DNA of 39,654 nucleotides, taken from the NCBI GenBank assembly GCA_012718945.1, contig JAAYBL010000114.1, positions 1 through 39,654 of the forward strand, in the 5' to 3' direction. This DNA comes from Bacteroidales bacterium (lineage in GTDB: Bacteria > Bacteroidota > Bacteroidia > Bacteroidales > UBA1402). This document shows positions 26,928-35,008 of the stretch, one piece after another. The notes below the pieces were generated by a model, which did not search any database, was not told where the DNA came from, and was given only the letters and a program-made list of their open reading frames with translations. Each line of letters begins with the position of its first letter. The stretch's first letter is position 1. Both the position numbers and the translations under genes were made by a program.

Positions 26928-27701
26928 ATGTCTGCATCAGAACAACCCGTCCAGCCCATTGCCCTCAAACACCTGGCCATCGTCACAACACCCGATGGTT
27001 TCCTGTTTTACGACGTGGAACAACCCGGCTTGTCTGCCCTGTCGTTAAGCCTGGAAGCCCCGATTGATTTCCCCGATCATTTTGAACAGTATGTGACCGC
27101 TTCGGGGTGGGCCCAGGAGCCATCGTTACGTGTTTCCATTTCCCAGCATACCGACCGTTTCATGGTGCTGCCGGCCGGCATTAACGAACCAGACCAAATC
27201 AGGTCGTTGTTTGAGACGGCGTTTATCAAAGGAAGCGGGGCCGATTTATCCCTCTTCCCCATGAGCGATGGCAAACAGGCCTTTTGTTGTGAGTTACCCT
27301 CTGCCAATCTGGAGGCATACAAGCGGACATTTGCTCAGTTTGCCGTGTTCAATCCTACCTTTCTGATGGCCGAATGGGTGTTCAGAGAAGCCCGAACCAG
27401 ACAGGAAACCCTATTACTAGCCTATCAATACGGGCAAAGCCTGCATATGATGGCCGCCAGCCCTGAAAAATGGTTGTTCCTAAATGCCTTTACAGCCAAA
27501 ACGGAACAAGAAACCTTGTACTTCACCTTGCGTGTATTGGAACAACTGAACCTTGATCCCTTCACCGTACAAGCGTATATCGGCTCCCCCTACCAAACAC
27601 CGTCACCCTTATACGAGGCGTTGGAGCCCTATTTGAAGGAACGCACTCCCTTTGTATACACCGGGCTACCCGAAGCCCCTGTTTGTTCCATCGTTATCTG
27701 A
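26928..27701 (+). CDS. DUF3822 family protein
   Basis: A 257-residue protein of a Bacteroidetes family usually encoded just before rsmD. The function is unknown; the fold is thought to be actin/ASKHA-like, which I cannot confirm here. Strand-rich segments such as LAIVTTPDGFLFYDV at the N-terminus and LLLAYQYGQSLHMMAAS in the second half would fit a duplicated ATPase-like core. No signal peptide or membrane segment. The start at 26928 (MSASEQPVQP) follows the -7 element at 26899-26906; the frame open from 26817 overlaps the divergent helicase gene. rsmD starts 2 bp after its stop. Confidence 0.88.
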   Translation: MSASEQPVQPIALKHLAIVTTPDGFLFYDVEQPGLSALSLSLEAPIDFPDHFEQYVTASGWAQEPSLRVSISQHTDRFMVLPAGINEPDQIRSLFETAFIKGSGADLSLFPMSDGKQAFCCELPSANLEAYKRTFAQFAVFNPTFLMAEWVFREARTRQETLLLAYQYGQSLHMMAASPEKWLFLNAFTAKTEQETLYFTLRVLEQLNLDPFTVQAYIGSPYQTPSPLYEALEPYLKERTPFVYTGLPEAPVCSIVI

Positions 27702-27703
27702 CC

Positions 27704-28234
27704 ATGCGCATTATCAGCGGTTTGTATAAAGGCAGGCGTTTCCAACTACCCAAAGGGTTGATGGCCAGACCTACCACCGACTTCGCCAAAGAGGGCTTGT
27801 TTAACTTGCTCAATAACAGGGTCGATTTCGAAGGCTTACGCATGCTTGATCTTTTCTCCGGCACAGGCAGCATCAGCCTGGAATGCCTCTCAAGAGGAGC
27901 TGATCTGATTACGTGCGTGGAACAAGTTCCTCTCCATGCCCAGTTTATCCGATCCGTAGCCAAACAACTGGAAGCAAACAACCTACACGTGATTCAAGGG
28001 GATGTTTTCACCTGGTTACAACGGCCCACAGGCTCCTTCGATTTGATTTTCGCCGACCCTCCCTACTCAGAACCCAGGCTGGAAAGCATACCGGACAGCA
28101 TCTTCTCCTCCACACTATTAGCCGACGAGGGCCTCTTCGTATTGGAACATTCGAAGAAAAACGACTTCAGCAAGCATCTGCGCTTCAAAGAGGAGCGCCG
28201 CTATGGCAACGTCCACTTCAGCTTTTTTACATAA
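27704..28234 (+). CDS. rsmD: 16S rRNA (guanine966-N2)-methyltransferase
   Basis: A 176-residue SAM-dependent methyltransferase that modifies G966 of 16S rRNA in the assembling 30S subunit. The N-terminal MRIISGLYKGRRF and RPTTDFAKEGLFN are diagnostic, DLFSGTGSISLE binds SAM (residues 49-60), and the catalytic DPPY is at 118-121. The ATG at 27704 is fixed by the family N-terminus. It is translationally close to DUF3822 (2-bp gap), and its final 8 bases overlap the convergent cardiolipin synthase gene. Confidence 0.97.
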   Translation: MRIISGLYKGRRFQLPKGLMARPTTDFAKEGLFNLLNNRVDFEGLRMLDLFSGTGSISLECLSRGADLITCVEQVPLHAQFIRSVAKQLEANNLHVIQGDVFTWLQRPTGSFDLIFADPPYSEPRLESIPDSIFSSTLLADEGLFVLEHSKKNDFSKHLRFKEERRYGNVHFSFFT

Positions 28235-29669
28235 GAGGTCCGAAAAGGCGGCAAACTGATTCCGTCCACTTGACCACCCGGGGTCGTTTATTCCAGACAG
28301 CCGGATCAATCAACCTACAGTCTTTCATATCATTATGAAAGGTCTCCTTCATAAGGTGAGCAAAGGAGGCATCGTACATGAAAGCGTTCACTTCGAAATC
28401 CAGTTCAAAACTACGGTAATCGAAATTGGTGGAGCCCACGGTAGAGATGATGTCATCGGCCACCAACGTTTTGGCGTGCAGGAATCCCTTCTTATAAAGG
28501 TACACTTTGACGCCAGCATCCATTACTTCAGAAAAATGAGAGCGCATGGCTTGGGCTGTGAGGGGAGTATCTGTTCTGGCAGGCACCATGAGCCGCACAT
28601 CGACCCCGCTCAAGGCTGCCGTTTGCAAAGCCGTCAACAAGCTCTCACTGGGCAGAAAATAAGGTGTTTGCAGGTAAATGTAGCGCTTCGCTTTACCGAT
28701 AATACTGAAAAACGCTTGTAGAATGTTCTCCCAATCCGTGTCTGGCCCACTGGTAGCAATCTGCACCAGGCTCTTGCCTTTTTCGCTCAAATCGGGGAAA
28801 TAGAATTTGGAGGTCAACAGCTGACGACTCACAAAAAACCAGTCGATCAAAAAAGCGGTTTGCAAGCCATAGACGCCCTTCCCTTCAATCCGCACGTGGG
28901 TATCGCGCCAGACCTTGAACTTTCCCTTGCCCAGGTAACGGTCAGCCACATTCAAACCTCCCGTGTAGCCTATTTCCCCATCAATCACCACGATTTTCCG
29001 GTGATTTCTGTAGTTGAACTTGGGTGAAAGGTAAGGCAACAGCACTTTCAGGAACGGATAAACCTGAACGCCGGCGTCTTTCATCTCCTGGAAAAACCGT
29101 TTTTTGGTATGCCAGGAACCCATGTCATCGTACACCAGCCTGACTTCTACGCCCGACTTGGCTTTTTCAATGAGCAGTGCCTGCAATTGATGCCCGATAC
29201 GACCACTTTCGATGATGTAATAATCCAGGTGAATGTGCTTCCTGGCATTCCGAATATCTTCAAACAAGGCATCAAACGTTTCCTTCCCATTGGTAAACAA
29301 GCGCACCTCATTGCCCGAAAAAACCGGGTGTGTATTGTTACGACGGAGCAACTCGATGAGGCTTTCACAATTCTCGGGATACAGTGCCGGATCCAACTCT
29401 TCGTAGAGATAGGCAGGGTTGTTTTCGATGCTGCGGATACTTTTCTTGGAGATAATCTTCTTTTTTCGGTATCGCTGACCGAGGAAAATGTACAACAGCA
29501 GGCCCAGGTAGGGGAGGAAAATAAGCACCATAACCCAGGATATGGTCTTTACCGGGTTGCGGTTATCCAGCACCACAATCAGGATGGTTCCCACCAAGGT
29601 GAACAAATAGAAGGAATACAACAACCATCTGAACAGTTCGGGCCAGGAATCAATCGGTAGTTCGGGCAT
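28227..29669 (-). CDS. cls: Cardiolipin synthase, phospholipase D family
   Basis: A 480-residue inner-membrane enzyme that condenses phospholipids to cardiolipin. Two N-terminal membrane helices (about residues 15-35 and 42-63, the PLDc_N region) are followed by two HKD active-site motifs: H223, K225, D230 in HRKIVVID, and H398, K400, D405 in HAKTLVAD. Spacing and length match ClsA of Proteobacteria and Firmicutes. The start at 29669 gives a short leader before the first helix. It is divergent from aroB; no TAnnTTTG element was found for it in the 147-bp gap. Confidence 0.96.
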   Translation of the reverse strand: MPELPIDSWPELFRWLLYSFYLFTLVGTILIVVLDNRNPVKTISWVMVLIFLPYLGLLLYIFLGQRYRKKKIISKKSIRSIENNPAYLYEELDPALYPENCESLIELLRRNNTHPVFSGNEVRLFTNGKETFDALFEDIRNARKHIHLDYYIIESGRIGHQLQALLIEKAKSGVEVRLVYDDMGSWHTKKRFFQEMKDAGVQVYPFLKVLLPYLSPKFNYRNHRKIVVIDGEIGYTGGLNVADRYLGKGKFKVWRDTHVRIEGKGVYGLQTAFLIDWFFVSRQLLTSKFYFPDLSEKGKSLVQIATSGPDTDWENILQAFFSIIGKAKRYIYLQTPYFLPSESLLTALQTAALSGVDVRLMVPARTDTPLTAQAMRSHFSEVMDAGVKVYLYKKGFLHAKTLVADDIISTVGSTNFDYRSFELDFEVNAFMYDASFAHLMKETFHNDMKDCRLIDPAVWNKRPRVVKWTESVCRLFGPLM

Positions 29670-29786
29670 GGATCAAGCGTATAGCATAGGTGACGGGACA
29701 GGTCAAAACGGCCATCCAGTTGTTGAACTGCCGTTCTGTGTACCTGCAAATATGAAAAAAATCGGGCGATAATGCAATAAATCCCT

Positions 29787-29794
29787 TACCTTTG
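29787..29794 (+). promoter_or_regulatory. -7 element for aroB
   Basis: TACCTTTG, 22 bp upstream of the aroB ATG. No clear -33 element. Confidence 0.5.
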
Positions 29795-29816
29795 TGGCTC
29801 AACAGCCCCTTTTACC

Positions 29817-30896
29817 ATGCTTCCAGCCAACCTTTTATTCTCCGAAAACCTGGAATCCACCCTTGAACAGTTACTCAAGGGCTATGCGCCTCAGCAACGT
29901 TTTATTTGCTGTGACTCAACCACGGCAACGACCTGTTTACCGTTGATCAGCGGGTTCGACTGCCTGCGTGACGCCAGGCAGGTAACCATACCGGCCGGTG
30001 ATGACCACAAGTCGGTAGAAAGTCTGAGTCTGTTGTGGCGTTTCTTCAGTCAGGAAGGGGCTACACGCCGTTCTGTACTCATTAACGTGGGCGGTGGCAT
30101 GGTCTCAGACCTGGGTGGCTTTGCGGCCGCCACTTTCAAGCGTGGCATGGATGTCATCAACCTGCCCACCACCATCCTGGGCGCTGTCGATGCTGCCGTT
30201 GGTGGCAAAACGGGTATCAACTTCAACGGATTAAAAAACGAAGTCGGAGCCTTCCACCAGCCCAAAGCAGTGGTCTTCTACGCCCCTTTCTTCGCCTCAC
30301 TGGATCAAGCGAATTGTTTGTCGGGTTTTGCCGAAATGCTGAAACACGGGTTACTGTCTGACGCAGCCTACCTCAACAGCCTTTTCAAACTTGATCTCAG
30401 TCAACCTTCAGCCCCAGCCTTCCTGGAGGCTGTGCGCCGCTCGGTCGAAATCAAACACGCCATAACCAGCCAGGATCCCCACGAGAAGGGTTTACGCAAA
30501 GCCCTAAACCTGGGTCACACCATGGGCCATGCCCTCGAAAGCCTCTCCCACCATATTCAAAAGCCTGTCTTGCACGGTTACGCGGTGGCCTGGGGTTTGG
30601 TCTGCGAACTGTTCCTGGCTCATCGCCTCTTGGGCTTCCCTTCTGAGGAACTTTCCCGGATCAGTGCTTTCGTCAAAATCACCTATGGGTCCCTACCCTT
30701 CACCTGCGCAGACTACCCCTACCTGCTTGAAGCGATGACCCACGACAAGAAAAACGACAACAAGGGCTTGAATTTCACCCTATTGGCCGGCATTGGCGAC
30801 CTTCGCCTTGACCAAACCCTGTACCTCGACCAAACGTCAGACAAAGCCCTGCTTGAAGCCAGTCTCGACTACCTGAGGGACATCATGGGCATTTGA
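29817..30896 (+). CDS. aroB: 3-dehydroquinate synthase
   Basis: A 359-residue NAD- and metal-dependent enzyme that converts DAHP to 3-dehydroquinate, step two of the shikimate pathway. The NAD site GGGMVSDLGGFAAATFKRG is near residue 92, followed by PTTILGAVDAAVGGKTGIN. The metal ligands are present: a glutamate in GFAEMLKHGLL, the first histidine in NLGHTMGHALES and the later histidine in LHGYAVAWG. Length is normal. It is a lone shikimate gene here, with its own -7 element at 29787-29794. A structured 3' region follows at 30902-30935. Confidence 0.97.
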   Translation: MLPANLLFSENLESTLEQLLKGYAPQQRFICCDSTTATTCLPLISGFDCLRDARQVTIPAGDDHKSVESLSLLWRFFSQEGATRRSVLINVGGGMVSDLGGFAAATFKRGMDVINLPTTILGAVDAAVGGKTGINFNGLKNEVGAFHQPKAVVFYAPFFASLDQANCLSGFAEMLKHGLLSDAAYLNSLFKLDLSQPSAPAFLEAVRRSVEIKHAITSQDPHEKGLRKALNLGHTMGHALESLSHHIQKPVLHGYAVAWGLVCELFLAHRLLGFPSEELSRISAFVKITYGSLPFTCADYPYLLEAMTHDKKNDNKGLNFTLLAGIGDLRLDQTLYLDQTSDKALLEASLDYLRDIMGI

Positions 30897-30901
30897 GAAC
30901 G

Positions 30902-30935
30902 ATGCTGCATTGGCTATGCCACTTAAAGGCAGCAT
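30902..30935 (+). other. Nested stem-loop after aroB
   Basis: ATGCTGC (30902-30908) pairs with GCAGCAT (30929-30935), and inside it TGGC (30911-30914) pairs with GCCA (30918-30921). It begins 6 bases after the aroB stop. There is no T-run, so it may be a processing or weak termination signal. Confidence 0.35.
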
Positions 30936-30991
30936 GTTCCATCACTGAGCTTCTTAAAATGTATGTTTTGATTCTTTTTTGAGGCAGCAAA

Positions 30992-31023
30992 TTTGCTCCT
31001 TCCCAAAAAAAGCGCTACATTTG
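30992..31023 (+). promoter_or_regulatory. Promoter of tRNA-Pro
   Basis: TTTG at 30992-30995, a 20-bp spacer and TACATTTG at 31016-31023. This is the best match in the window to the full Bacteroidetes primary promoter, 13 bp before the mature tRNA 5' end. Confidence 0.8.
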
Positions 31024-31036
31024 CACCGCAAAAGCA

Positions 31037-31112
31037 CGGGGTGTAGCTCAGCCCGGTTTAGAGTACTCGTCTGGGGGGCGAGTGGTCGCTAGTTCGAATC
31101 TAGTCACCCCGA
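31037..31112 (+). tRNA. tRNA-Pro (anticodon GGG)
   Basis: A complete 76-nt cloverleaf. The acceptor stem is CGGGGTG (31037-31043) with CACCCCG (31105-31111), 7 bp, discriminator A at 31112. The D stem GCTC/GAGT, the anticodon stem CTCGT/GCGAG with loop CTGGGGG (anticodon GGG at 31073-31075), and the T stem GCTAG/CTAGT with loop TTCGAAT all pair, with a few G-T pairs. It reads CCC and probably CCU codons. The 3' CCA is not encoded and must be added by the CCA-adding enzyme. It is a single tRNA gene with its own strong promoter and terminator. Confidence 0.96.
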
Positions 31113-31124
31113 CCGCTGAGAATC

Positions 31125-31161
31125 AAGGACTTACAGGAAACTGTAAGTCCTTTGTTTTTTT
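31125..31161 (+). terminator. Terminator of tRNA-Pro
   Basis: A perfect 12-bp stem (31125-31136 with 31141-31152), a GAAA loop, then TG and a T7 run. Confidence 0.93.
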
Positions 31162-31189
31162 AGGGTGCCGTTTTGGTGACGTTTTTGAA

Positions 31190-31429
31190 TCATAGAAGTT
31201 TTCCCTTATGGCGTTTTGTTGCCTCCGTTCTTTTCCTGGTGATGATCATTCCCGGATTTCCCCGAAAACAGAATTCTAGTTCTTCAACTTCTTCTAATTC
31301 CCCTGTTTCTATAGGTTGTTCTGTAGAGACTGACTCAAATGAAGGATCTTGTGACGATATAGAGCAATCTCGTAGTATCTCGCTTGTGGCTTTGCTGCCG
31401 TGTCTGGCTTCCTTGCTGTGTTCTGACAT
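31190..31429 (-). CDS. Candidate small acidic/basic protein, 79 residues
   Basis: An ATG-started frame that I do not recognise. The product has a Ser-rich N-terminal half, a glutamate-rich middle (TGELEEVEELEF) and a basic C-terminus (RKRTEATKRHKGK); no membrane segment or signal peptide. The main support is a promoter exactly in place: on the minus strand, TTG (31485-31483), 20 bp, TATATTTG (31462-31455), then 25 bp to the ATG at 31429. An 87-residue frame on the other strand (31173-31436) needs a TTG start and has no promoter. Base composition is more AT-rich than nearby genes. Without homologues this stays uncertain; the promoter could also drive a non-coding RNA. Confidence 0.4.
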   Translation of the reverse strand: MSEHSKEARHGSKATSEILRDCSISSQDPSFESVSTEQPIETGELEEVEELEFCFRGNPGMIITRKRTEATKRHKGKLL

Positions 31430-31454
31430 AGTATGAATTGTAAGGTCCTAACCT

Positions 31455-31485
31455 CAAATATACCCTTCATTTTCTTGGGAACCAA
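31455..31485 (-). promoter_or_regulatory. Promoter of the candidate small gene
   Basis: TTG, 20-bp spacer, TATATTTG, reading on the minus strand. Both elements and the spacing match the phylum consensus. Confidence 0.55.
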
Positions 31486-31532
31486 CTTCAATGAGAACAA
31501 TCACGGAGTGAACTTATTTTATAGCGACATGT

Positions 31533-31540
31533 TATCTTTG
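31533..31540 (+). promoter_or_regulatory. -7 element for the acyltransferase gene
   Basis: TATCTTTG, 46 bp upstream of the ATG at 31587. Confidence 0.45.
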
Positions 31541-31586
31541 TTCAAAGAGATGACCATTGACAACCAAACCCAAACCTGCTTTTTAC

Positions 31587-32597
31587 ATGAACACGCAAAA
31601 GAACAACACACTGATATCCTTCCTGCAGGCTTTTGGCATTGTTTTGGTGGTGGTAGGACATTCATTTTACGGCAACCCAACGGCTTTCTTTAATCGGTGG
31701 ATCTACACGTTTCACATGCCCCTGTTCATGTTCATCTCGGGTTTTCTGCTGTGTTATGGCGTTTTGAAAAAGGGACAACCGCTGGCAGACAAAGCCCTGC
31801 TGGGTAAGAAGGGTTTTATCGTATCCAAGATCAAACGCCTGCTCGTCCCCTACGTTGCCATCAGCAGCCTCGCCTTCCTCCCCAAATCACTGATGAACGC
31901 CTACACTATTCACCCGGTAGAAGTATCTTTAAACAGCTACATACATTCACTGATCTACCCCTGGGACAACGCCATCATTTTCTTTTGGTTCTTACCCACG
32001 TTGTTTCTGATCTTCATGCTGGTTATCATCGCCGCCAAGGGATTGAGGAAAACGCATATTCCCATGGAAATATGGGTAGTGGGCACCTTGCTGCTGCACT
32101 TATTCAATACTTTGAAAGACATTCAACTGCTTAACATCGGAGGCATAGCCTCTTACCTGTTTTATTTTGTGCTGGGGTACTATGCCTGTCAACGAAAACT
32201 GGATGACCACGTGGGGAAAAAGCCTTGGTTGATTGGTGTGTGCACTTTGATACTCTCCATCCTCCTGGTCGCCTTGCCAGATTTCTGGGGCAAAGGGCCA
32301 CTGGCTGCCATCAATGGCATCACCTTCAGCCTCGCACTAGCCAACCTCTATGTTCGCTACCAAGGTCGGTTTATGCACCACCTTTTTGGTGCCTCCTACG
32401 CGATTTACCTTTTTTCCTGGTTTCCTCAAGTGCTTTCACAGCAGGTCTTTCTGCAGGTAACCCACGCCCCCTGGCAGGTTGGAACCTTTTTATCCATTGC
32501 CACCGGGATCTACCTACCCTGGTTGATTTATAAATGGATCATTGCTCACAAGACCACCAGATTGGGGGCCGCAGCTGCTTTCCTGACAGGGCATTGA
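31587..32597 (+). CDS. Acyltransferase 3 family membrane protein
   Basis: A 336-residue polytopic protein with about ten hydrophobic segments. The N-terminal helix ends in VVVGHS with the family's conserved histidine (H25), followed by FHMPLFMFISGF, the second hallmark, and RLLVPY. These proteins transfer acetyl or other acyl groups to exported sugars, LPS O-antigen, exopolysaccharide or peptidoglycan at the inner membrane. The acceptor here cannot be told, and no polysaccharide gene lies directly next to it. The ATG at 31587 is preferred; the frame extends to a TTG at 31557. The stop is 43 bp from the convergent CE12-GH43 gene. Confidence 0.92.
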   Translation: MNTQKNNTLISFLQAFGIVLVVVGHSFYGNPTAFFNRWIYTFHMPLFMFISGFLLCYGVLKKGQPLADKALLGKKGFIVSKIKRLLVPYVAISSLAFLPKSLMNAYTIHPVEVSLNSYIHSLIYPWDNAIIFFWFLPTLFLIFMLVIIAAKGLRKTHIPMEIWVVGTLLLHLFNTLKDIQLLNIGGIASYLFYFVLGYYACQRKLDDHVGKKPWLIGVCTLILSILLVALPDFWGKGPLAAINGITFSLALANLYVRYQGRFMHHLFGASYAIYLFSWFPQVLSQQVFLQVTHAPWQVGTFLSIATGIYLPWLIYKWIIAHKTTRLGAAAAFLTGH

Positions 32598-32640
32598 GGC
32601 AGCTACCGTCCCGCTCAGGGCAGTGAAATCAGCGTAGCGT

Positions 32641-34992
32641 TCAACGGGTGACCCTGAACCAATCGACATCCATGAAGCCGCTGTCGTTTTTCCAGGCAGG
32701 TCTTGTACAGAAAAGTCCTACCTTGGCTCCTATCCATTGGCCTTCTCTAGCTTGGAATTCAGTACCAAGCGGTTTGTAAGAACGTCCATCGACACTGTAG
32801 CTAAACGTACAGTCACGCATGCCTTTGACGGCCACCCTCAGGTAAACCTCGTTGGAAGGCAAGGTCACCGATGCCTGTGACGATTCTGATGAGCCCTTAT
32901 CTGCCTTGGTACAGGATACCATGCTTAGGACATACCCTTCGGCGGTCTGACTCAACGATAACGCTCCGTAGTCCAAACCGATGATACCCAGACCACAGCG
33001 CTCACCCTTCATGGTTGGATTGGGTGAAAAACGCACCTTGGCTGTGGCTGTGAAATCGGGCGATGGAAATTTCTGCAGTAAAAGGTTGGGATAGAACAAC
33101 AAGTTGGGAACAGCCTCATCAGGGTTATCGGAGAAAAGACGTATAAATCCCTTATCACCGTGGAAGTAAGCCCAGGTTGGTTTAGGATTGGCATACCATT
33201 GCCATTGTTTGCCCAGCGTATAGCCGTCAAACTCATCACTTTCAGCCGGTGTGGCTTGAGGGAAAGTACGCGGCATGATCGGCTTTTTGTAGGTAGTCAC
33301 TGGTTCACCAATGCCATTTCCATCAGGATCCAGACCAATCACAGGCCAATCATTGATCCAGGTCATGGGCTGCAGGTGTACCACCCTACCCAACGGTTTC
33401 AGTTCCTGGAAATGGAAAAACCAATGCTCTCCTTGAGGCGTTTCCACCCATGCCCCCTGATGGGGACCATTTAATGGAGAGGCGCCTTGTTCCATCACAC
33501 GCCTGGCCTCGTAAGGGCCATAAACGGAGCGGGATCGCATGACCATTTGCCAGCCATCCTTGACACCACCTGCTGGGAAAAATACATAGTAGTACCCATT
33601 ACGCTTGTGGAATTTCGGACCTTCGCTCGTATCGTTGCCCTCGTGTCCGTCAAACACCAACACATCCTCCCCGATGACTTTTGAGGCGTCTGGAGACAGT
33701 TCACAAATAGCCAGGACACTTTTCATACCCTGCCGGCTGCCAGCATAGGCATGCACCAGGTACACCCGGCCATCGTCATCCCACAAAGGACTGGTATCAA
33801 TGGTTCCCTTGCAAGCCTTGACCAGCACCGGTTTCGACCAGGCTCCTTCCGGATCTCTGGTTTTAACCATGTAGACACCATGATCGGGATCCCCATAAAA
33901 AATGTAGTAAAAACCTGCGTGATAACGGATGCAGGGAGCCCAGACGCCACAACCAAGTTGGGGTTTTGAGAAAAAGTCCAATGGCTCTACGGCTGGCAAG
34001 GCATGGTTGATCAACGTCCAGTTGACCAGGTCGTAGGATCGCAAAATGGGCAAACCCGGTGCGCAGTTAAAACTTGAAGCCACCATGTAGTAGATCCCAT
34101 CGACCACACAAACATCAGGATCAGAGTAATCCGCATACAGAATAGGGTTTTTATAGCGACCATTACCCAGGTCTGGCGCCCAAACCTGCGACACATACGA
34201 CGAACTGTTCTTTTTCAATGCAGCGACCAAGGGCTTTATTTCCAAGGCCTCCAAACCATCAACAAAGAAACCGGCGACCACTTTGGCGCCCGATTCATTG
34301 AAATGGGTATTATCAGATAAGCCATTGGGGTACAATGGATTTTCACCAGCCGGCATTTGATGGAAGAATCGGGCTGAAGGCTCAACACCGACCGCTTCCA
34401 ACCATTGAGTCGTTTTGGCTTGCAAATCGATTATGGGGACTTTTTGATCCTTAGCCACTTTGCGGGTTAACTCAGGGTAGACACCATGTGTGTCAACAAG
34501 CTTTCCTTCAGCATCAAACTTCCGACGCATAACGGCAGTTGCCAGGATAGGGTGAGCGCCCTTTGCTCTCACATCCTTAATCATACGCACCAGGTTGGCT
34601 TCGTAGGCTTCAGGGCTGGTATACCGATCAGGCTTGTTGACAGCGCCATCGTTATGTGCAAACTGAATGACAACATAATCGCCTTTCATCGTGTTTGCCA
34701 ATAGCTTGTCCCACCAACCTTCTTCAATGAAGCGTCTGGTGCTGCGACCGTTCTGAGCCCAATTTTCCACTTTGACGCGGTCGGTAAAATGAGCTTGAAG
34801 CAACATACCCCACCCCTTTTCGTGAAAGGGTACCGGTGTTACTTCACCAGAAAGTGGGTTGATACTGTTTTTATACGCAGGCTTGTCTGCCATGGTGGAG
34901 TCTCCGGCCAGCAATAAGTGGACGGGGCGTTCGTTGGCTGCAGCAAAGAGTAGCGCAACAAGTGCTAGAATGACGACGGATACGTTTTTCAT
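32641..34992 (-). CDS. Secreted CE12 acetylesterase - GH43 glycosidase fusion
   Basis: A 783-residue exported two-enzyme protein. A signal peptide covers about residues 1-19. Residues 23 to about 255 are an SGNH esterase like rhamnogalacturonan acetylesterase (CE12): S32 in GDSTMAD, N/G block NWAQNGRSTR, QFAHND, and D227/H230 in DNTHFN. From about 278 follows a five-bladed GH43 domain with the three acids D291 (YSDPDV), D399 (TIDTSP) and E457 (SEGPKF), as in beta-xylosidases and alpha-L-arabinofuranosidases. The last 190 or so residues are a beta-sandwich of the kind often attached to GH43. The start at 34992 begins at the signal peptide; the longer frame to 35094 overlaps the upstream acyltransferase gene. 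It lies 16 bp after that gene's stop. Confidence 0.92.
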   Translation of the reverse strand: MKNVSVVILALVALLFAAANERPVHLLLAGDSTMADKPAYKNSINPLSGEVTPVPFHEKGWGMLLQAHFTDRVKVENWAQNGRSTRRFIEEGWWDKLLANTMKGDYVVIQFAHNDGAVNKPDRYTSPEAYEANLVRMIKDVRAKGAHPILATAVMRRKFDAEGKLVDTHGVYPELTRKVAKDQKVPIIDLQAKTTQWLEAVGVEPSARFFHQMPAGENPLYPNGLSDNTHFNESGAKVVAGFFVDGLEALEIKPLVAALKKNSSSYVSQVWAPDLGNGRYKNPILYADYSDPDVCVVDGIYYMVASSFNCAPGLPILRSYDLVNWTLINHALPAVEPLDFFSKPQLGCGVWAPCIRYHAGFYYIFYGDPDHGVYMVKTRDPEGAWSKPVLVKACKGTIDTSPLWDDDGRVYLVHAYAGSRQGMKSVLAICELSPDASKVIGEDVLVFDGHEGNDTSEGPKFHKRNGYYYVFFPAGGVKDGWQMVMRSRSVYGPYEARRVMEQGASPLNGPHQGAWVETPQGEHWFFHFQELKPLGRVVHLQPMTWINDWPVIGLDPDGNGIGEPVTTYKKPIMPRTFPQATPAESDEFDGYTLGKQWQWYANPKPTWAYFHGDKGFIRLFSDNPDEAVPNLLFYPNLLLQKFPSPDFTATAKVRFSPNPTMKGERCGLGIIGLDYGALSLSQTAEGYVLSMVSCTKADKGSSESSQASVTLPSNEVYLRVAVKGMRDCTFSYSVDGRSYKPLGTEFQAREGQWIGAKVGLFCTRPAWKNDSGFMDVDWFRVTR

Positions 34993-35008
34993 GATACAAA
35001 AGGTTGTT

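Larger units (their letters stand above)
31113..31586. other. Gene-poor stretch between tRNA-Pro and the acyltransferase gene
   Basis: Holds the tRNA terminator, one candidate minus-strand small protein with its own promoter, and the -7 element of the acyltransferase gene. I see no IS remnant, integrase or direct repeat of the tRNA 3' end that would mark an integration site. Confidence 0.6.

Noticed and set aside
31037-31112. tRNA gene as a mobile-element attachment site
   Set aside because: No integrase gene and no repeat of the tRNA 3' end were seen; the neighbours are ordinary.
31173-31436. 87-residue plus-strand frame with a hydrophobic N-terminal segment
   Set aside because: Needs a TTG start, has no promoter element at a sensible distance, and overlaps the better-supported minus-strand frame.
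31587-32597. Acyltransferase-3 gene as part of the lipid-type cluster
   Set aside because: It is on the opposite strand, has its own -7 element and is separated by the CE12-GH43 gene.
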